A stretch of 15,695 nucleotides of DNA, taken from positions 1 to 15,695 of the forward strand of contig JAEZAV010000122.1 of the NCBI GenBank assembly GCA_023430285.1, in the 5' to 3' direction. The notes under the pieces were generated by a model. That model was not told where the DNA came from and did not search any database. It saw only the letters and a list, made by a program, of their open reading frames with translations. The position numbers and the translations under genes were made by a program. Of the stretch, positions 13,963 to 15,695 are shown piece by piece (the first letter of the stretch is position 1; the number at the start of each line of letters is the position of its first letter). The stretch is from Methanobacteriota archaeon. GTDB taxonomy: Archaea > Methanobacteriota > Methanobacteria > Methanobacteriales > Methanobacteriaceae.

Positions 13963-14667
13963 TTAAGGCCCTCCATCATCATTTTTATCATGTTTTTTGG
14001 TTGATTTGGCCTTTGGATGGTTTCCATCCAACCAATCATCTATTCGTTCTCCATACTTAACATTCTGTTTTTCAACATTAAAATTTTTCTTTTCCTTGTA
14101 GATATTCACAGCTTCCGATGTTATTGCGATTGCAACGAAACTGATTGCAGCTATCACCATTAAAGAAATAATTATTCCCATTTCTGCATAGATGACTGAG
14201 TAAAAATCTGTTATGGGCGTGTTGAAATCCGCAAATCCTCCAAGAAGAACTATTAATCCAACAACTAATATAATGTAACCATAGGATTTTTTGATGTACT
14301 CCGACTGAATTATAGGATAAAGTCCCATGATTATGAGCCCAGCCCCAATGGATCTGAACAGGTTGTGATTGGTTGCTGCTTCGAGTTGGTAAAATACTGA
14401 TCCTGGTTTAAGATAGAGCATTGCGAAGATATATAGGATCTCTACTAAGACTATCAAAATCAATGGAAGTACGTAGACTATTTTAGCTTCGAAATTTTGG
14501 GTTTCAATTTTTTCGAGCGGTTCCTTAAAGAGGTGGGACATTACTTGATAAAGAATTGCCCCTAAAACTGCTCCAATAACAGTTCCTCCAATTCCAAGTA
14601 TGGCTGTTGCATATGCAACAATACCTGCAATAATCCCTGCAGTAACCACATCAAGTGTCTTTGACAT
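13963..14667 (-). CDS. Multi-spanning membrane protein co-translated with HTH-PhoU
   Basis: 234 residues; family not recognised. The first 46 residues are one or two glycine-rich helices with a glycine-zipper look (TAGIIAGIVAY, GIGGTVIGAVLGAI). Further hydrophobic segments lie at about 63-86, 104-122, 130-147 and 161-183, giving five or six spans. The last 50 residues are charged and hydrophilic (KEKKNFNVEKQ, DDWLDGNHPKAKSTKKHDK) and probably cytoplasmic by the positive-inside rule. Its stop is immediately followed by the HTH-PhoU start, so the two products are made together and may interact. It could sense phosphate or the state of a transporter, or tether the regulator to the membrane; neither is shown. 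The start ATG has GTGAT 6 bases upstream. Confidence 0.8.
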   Translation of the reverse strand: MSKTLDVVTAGIIAGIVAYATAILGIGGTVIGAVLGAILYQVMSHLFKEPLEKIETQNFEAKIVYVLPLILIVLVEILYIFAMLYLKPGSVFYQLEAATNHNLFRSIGAGLIIMGLYPIIQSEYIKKSYGYIILVVGLIVLLGGFADFNTPITDFYSVIYAEMGIIISLMVIAAISFVAIAITSEAVNIYKEKKNFNVEKQNVKYGERIDDWLDGNHPKAKSTKKHDKNDDGGP

Positions 14668-14715
14668 TTTATCACGTTATTTCTAATATTTCTTTAAATT
14701 TAATTTTATTATTCT

Positions 14716-14736
14716 ATTATAAAAAATTCTATAAAA
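14716..14736 (-). promoter_or_regulatory. TATA candidates of the membrane protein/HTH-PhoU operon
   Basis: Two minus-strand elements fit: TTTTATAG at 14736-14729 and TTTATAAT at 14723-14716. Transcription would start near 14705 or 14692, a short leader before ATG 14667. Confidence 0.4.
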
Positions 14737-14768
14737 TGTAAACATCAATTCTCAAAGATGTACATCTA

Positions 14769-14793
14769 GTAACATTTAGTGTTAATTAGTTAC
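14769..14793. promoter_or_regulatory. Putative Pho operator upstream of the membrane protein/HTH-PhoU operon
   Basis: The plus strand reads ACATTTAGTGTT at 14772-14783, identical to the minus-strand sequence upstream of pstS, and continues AATTA against TATTA there. It forms a dyad, TAACA (14770-14774) and TGTTA (14780-14784), nested in an outer repeat GTAAC (14769-14773) and GTTAC (14789-14793). It lies about 35 bases upstream of the nearest TATA candidate. Confidence 0.5.
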
Positions 14794-14844
14794 CAAAGAA
14801 TCTAATTTTTTTTTGTTTTTAAAAGTTTTTTTAAAATTATATCT

Positions 14845-14857
14845 CTAAAAAAAAATT
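14845..14857 (-). terminator. Poly-T terminator after the metallophosphoesterase
   Basis: Within 10-20 bases of the stop the minus strand carries an uninterrupted run of nine T, with more T-rich sequence beyond. No strong stem precedes it. Confidence 0.55.
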
Positions 14858-14865
14858 TGTAACTG

Positions 14866-15672
14866 CTACACACCATCATCTAAATTGTAGTTGTATGAAC
14901 AGATGCTGTATTCATTTTCATTCAGTTCAACTGCATAGTTCGCTACTTCTCGTTTGTATCCTGTGAAGGTGTTTATTAAATTAACAAATATCCCTCCATC
15001 ATCAATGAGAAGTTCATTGTATGAAGGGTAAGTGTTTCCCCTGAGTTTTCTTGTTGTTGCAGTGCCTGAATTAAGGGTAACCATCTTTTCGATCATCCAT
15101 ACATTAGGGACGTGTTTGTGACCATTTAACACAAAATCAACCCCGGAATCTATGAACAACCTTAAAAGGTCGCCAGAATCTAGTAATATATTTCTTTCCC
15201 TGCCTGTTTGGGGGATGGGTAGTAGGTGGTGGTGAAACGTGACTATTTTGCACATATCCTTAGGAACTTTTTCAAGCTCAGACTTCAGCCATGCCAGTTG
15301 ATCATAACCTATTTGTCCATCATTGATATCAGGTTCGGAAGAGTCCAACCCTGCAATCACAAATCCGCCAGATTTATCTATATGAATAAACTTACGTTCC
15401 CCAATTTGTTTTTCAAAATGTATGAGCCCCACGTTTCTGGCGTCGTGATTTCCCGGAACAACATGTACCTCAGATATTGAGTTTAATTCATCAACAAATT
15501 CTGCTGCATCATCATATTCATGAGAATATCCTTGAGTGGTAAGGTCTCCAGATACTATGATCAAATCAGGATTTTCATCAGTAACTTGTCTTAATAAATT
15601 GTTTTTAAGTTCCATAGAAAAGGTTTTCTCACCAAAATGGATATCAGATATTTGAATAATCTTTTTTTGCAC
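14866..15672 (-). CDS. Calcineurin-like metallophosphoesterase
   Basis: 268 residues from GTG 15672, which has GGTG six bases upstream and places the first metal motif close to the N-terminus as in relatives; the frame also offers GTG 15681 and TTG 15684 and stays open to the window edge. All metal-binding blocks of the family are present in order: SDIHFG near the N-terminus, VSGDLTTQG, VPGNHDARN, TFHHHLLPIP and NGHKHVPN. The arrangement resembles the Icc/CpdA and related phosphodiesterase group. No signal peptide is present, so it should act in the cytoplasm. The substrate is unknown; cyclic nucleotides, other phosphodiesters or phosphorylated metabolites are possible. It ends 198 bases before the membrane protein operon and is probably a separate transcript. 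Confidence 0.88.
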   Translation of the reverse strand: MQKKIIQISDIHFGEKTFSMELKNNLLRQVTDENPDLIIVSGDLTTQGYSHEYDDAAEFVDELNSISEVHVVPGNHDARNVGLIHFEKQIGERKFIHIDKSGGFVIAGLDSSEPDINDGQIGYDQLAWLKSELEKVPKDMCKIVTFHHHLLPIPQTGRERNILLDSGDLLRLFIDSGVDFVLNGHKHVPNVWMIEKMVTLNSGTATTRKLRGNTYPSYNELLIDDGGIFVNLINTFTGYKREVANYAVELNENEYSICSYNYNLDDGV

Positions 15673-15695
15673 ATTAAACACCAAAGAGTTATTTT

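Noticed and set aside
15673..15681. GTGTTTAAT near the start of the metallophosphoesterase, similar to the Pho half-site
   Set aside because: It coincides with the ribosome site and first codons, lacks the second half of the dyad, and the promoter lies beyond the window.

Overview
The window is a stretch of chromosome from a hydrogenotrophic methanogen, most likely Methanobacteriales (Methanobacterium-like). The case rests on a complete archaeal pyruvate:ferredoxin oxidoreductase operon that includes the methanogen-specific PorE and PorF ferredoxin proteins, an archaeal-only dihydropteroate-synthase-related protein, AT-rich intergenic DNA with archaeal TATA boxes, strong GGAGGT/GAGGTG ribosome sites, several TTG or GTG starts, and poly-T terminators. 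As I recall, M. thermautotrophicus has a similar por / fumarase / pst-phoU neighbourhood; I could not check this.

Layout. (1) 1-1224, minus: dihydropteroate-synthase-related protein, cut at its C-terminus by the window edge. (2) 1337-5103, plus: porC-porD-porA-porB-porE-porF, a tight operon ending in a hairpin and T-tract. (3) 5395-6246, plus: alpha subunit of a two-subunit class I fumarase, with no beta subunit nearby. (4) 6366-11870, minus: a phosphate operon read in the order pstS, pstC, pstA, pstB, a divergent phoU, a small unknown gene, then an orthodox phoU. A perfect 24-bp palindrome followed by a T-tract separates pstS from the rest. (5) 12134-12913, plus: a compact citrate synthase/citryl-CoA lyase family enzyme, divergent from pstS and probably translated from a nearly leaderless mRNA. 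(6) 13063-14667, minus: a multi-spanning membrane protein followed with no gap by a winged-helix-PhoU fusion. (7) 14866-15672, minus: a calcineurin-type metallophosphoesterase.

How it fits together. Por makes pyruvate from acetyl-CoA, and fumarase serves the incomplete reductive TCA route; both are biosynthetic carbon assimilation. The right two thirds is phosphate physiology: high-affinity uptake, three different PhoU-domain proteins, and a possible DNA-binding PhoU. The most interesting signal is a 12-bp sequence (ACATTTAGTGTT) found both upstream of pstS and upstream of the membrane protein/HTH-PhoU operon. A related second copy lies upstream of pstS and a half-site upstream of pstC. I propose this as an archaeal Pho operator, with the HTH-PhoU fusion as candidate regulator. 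This is inference from sequence only. No tRNA, rRNA, CRISPR array, insertion sequence or integration site was seen.
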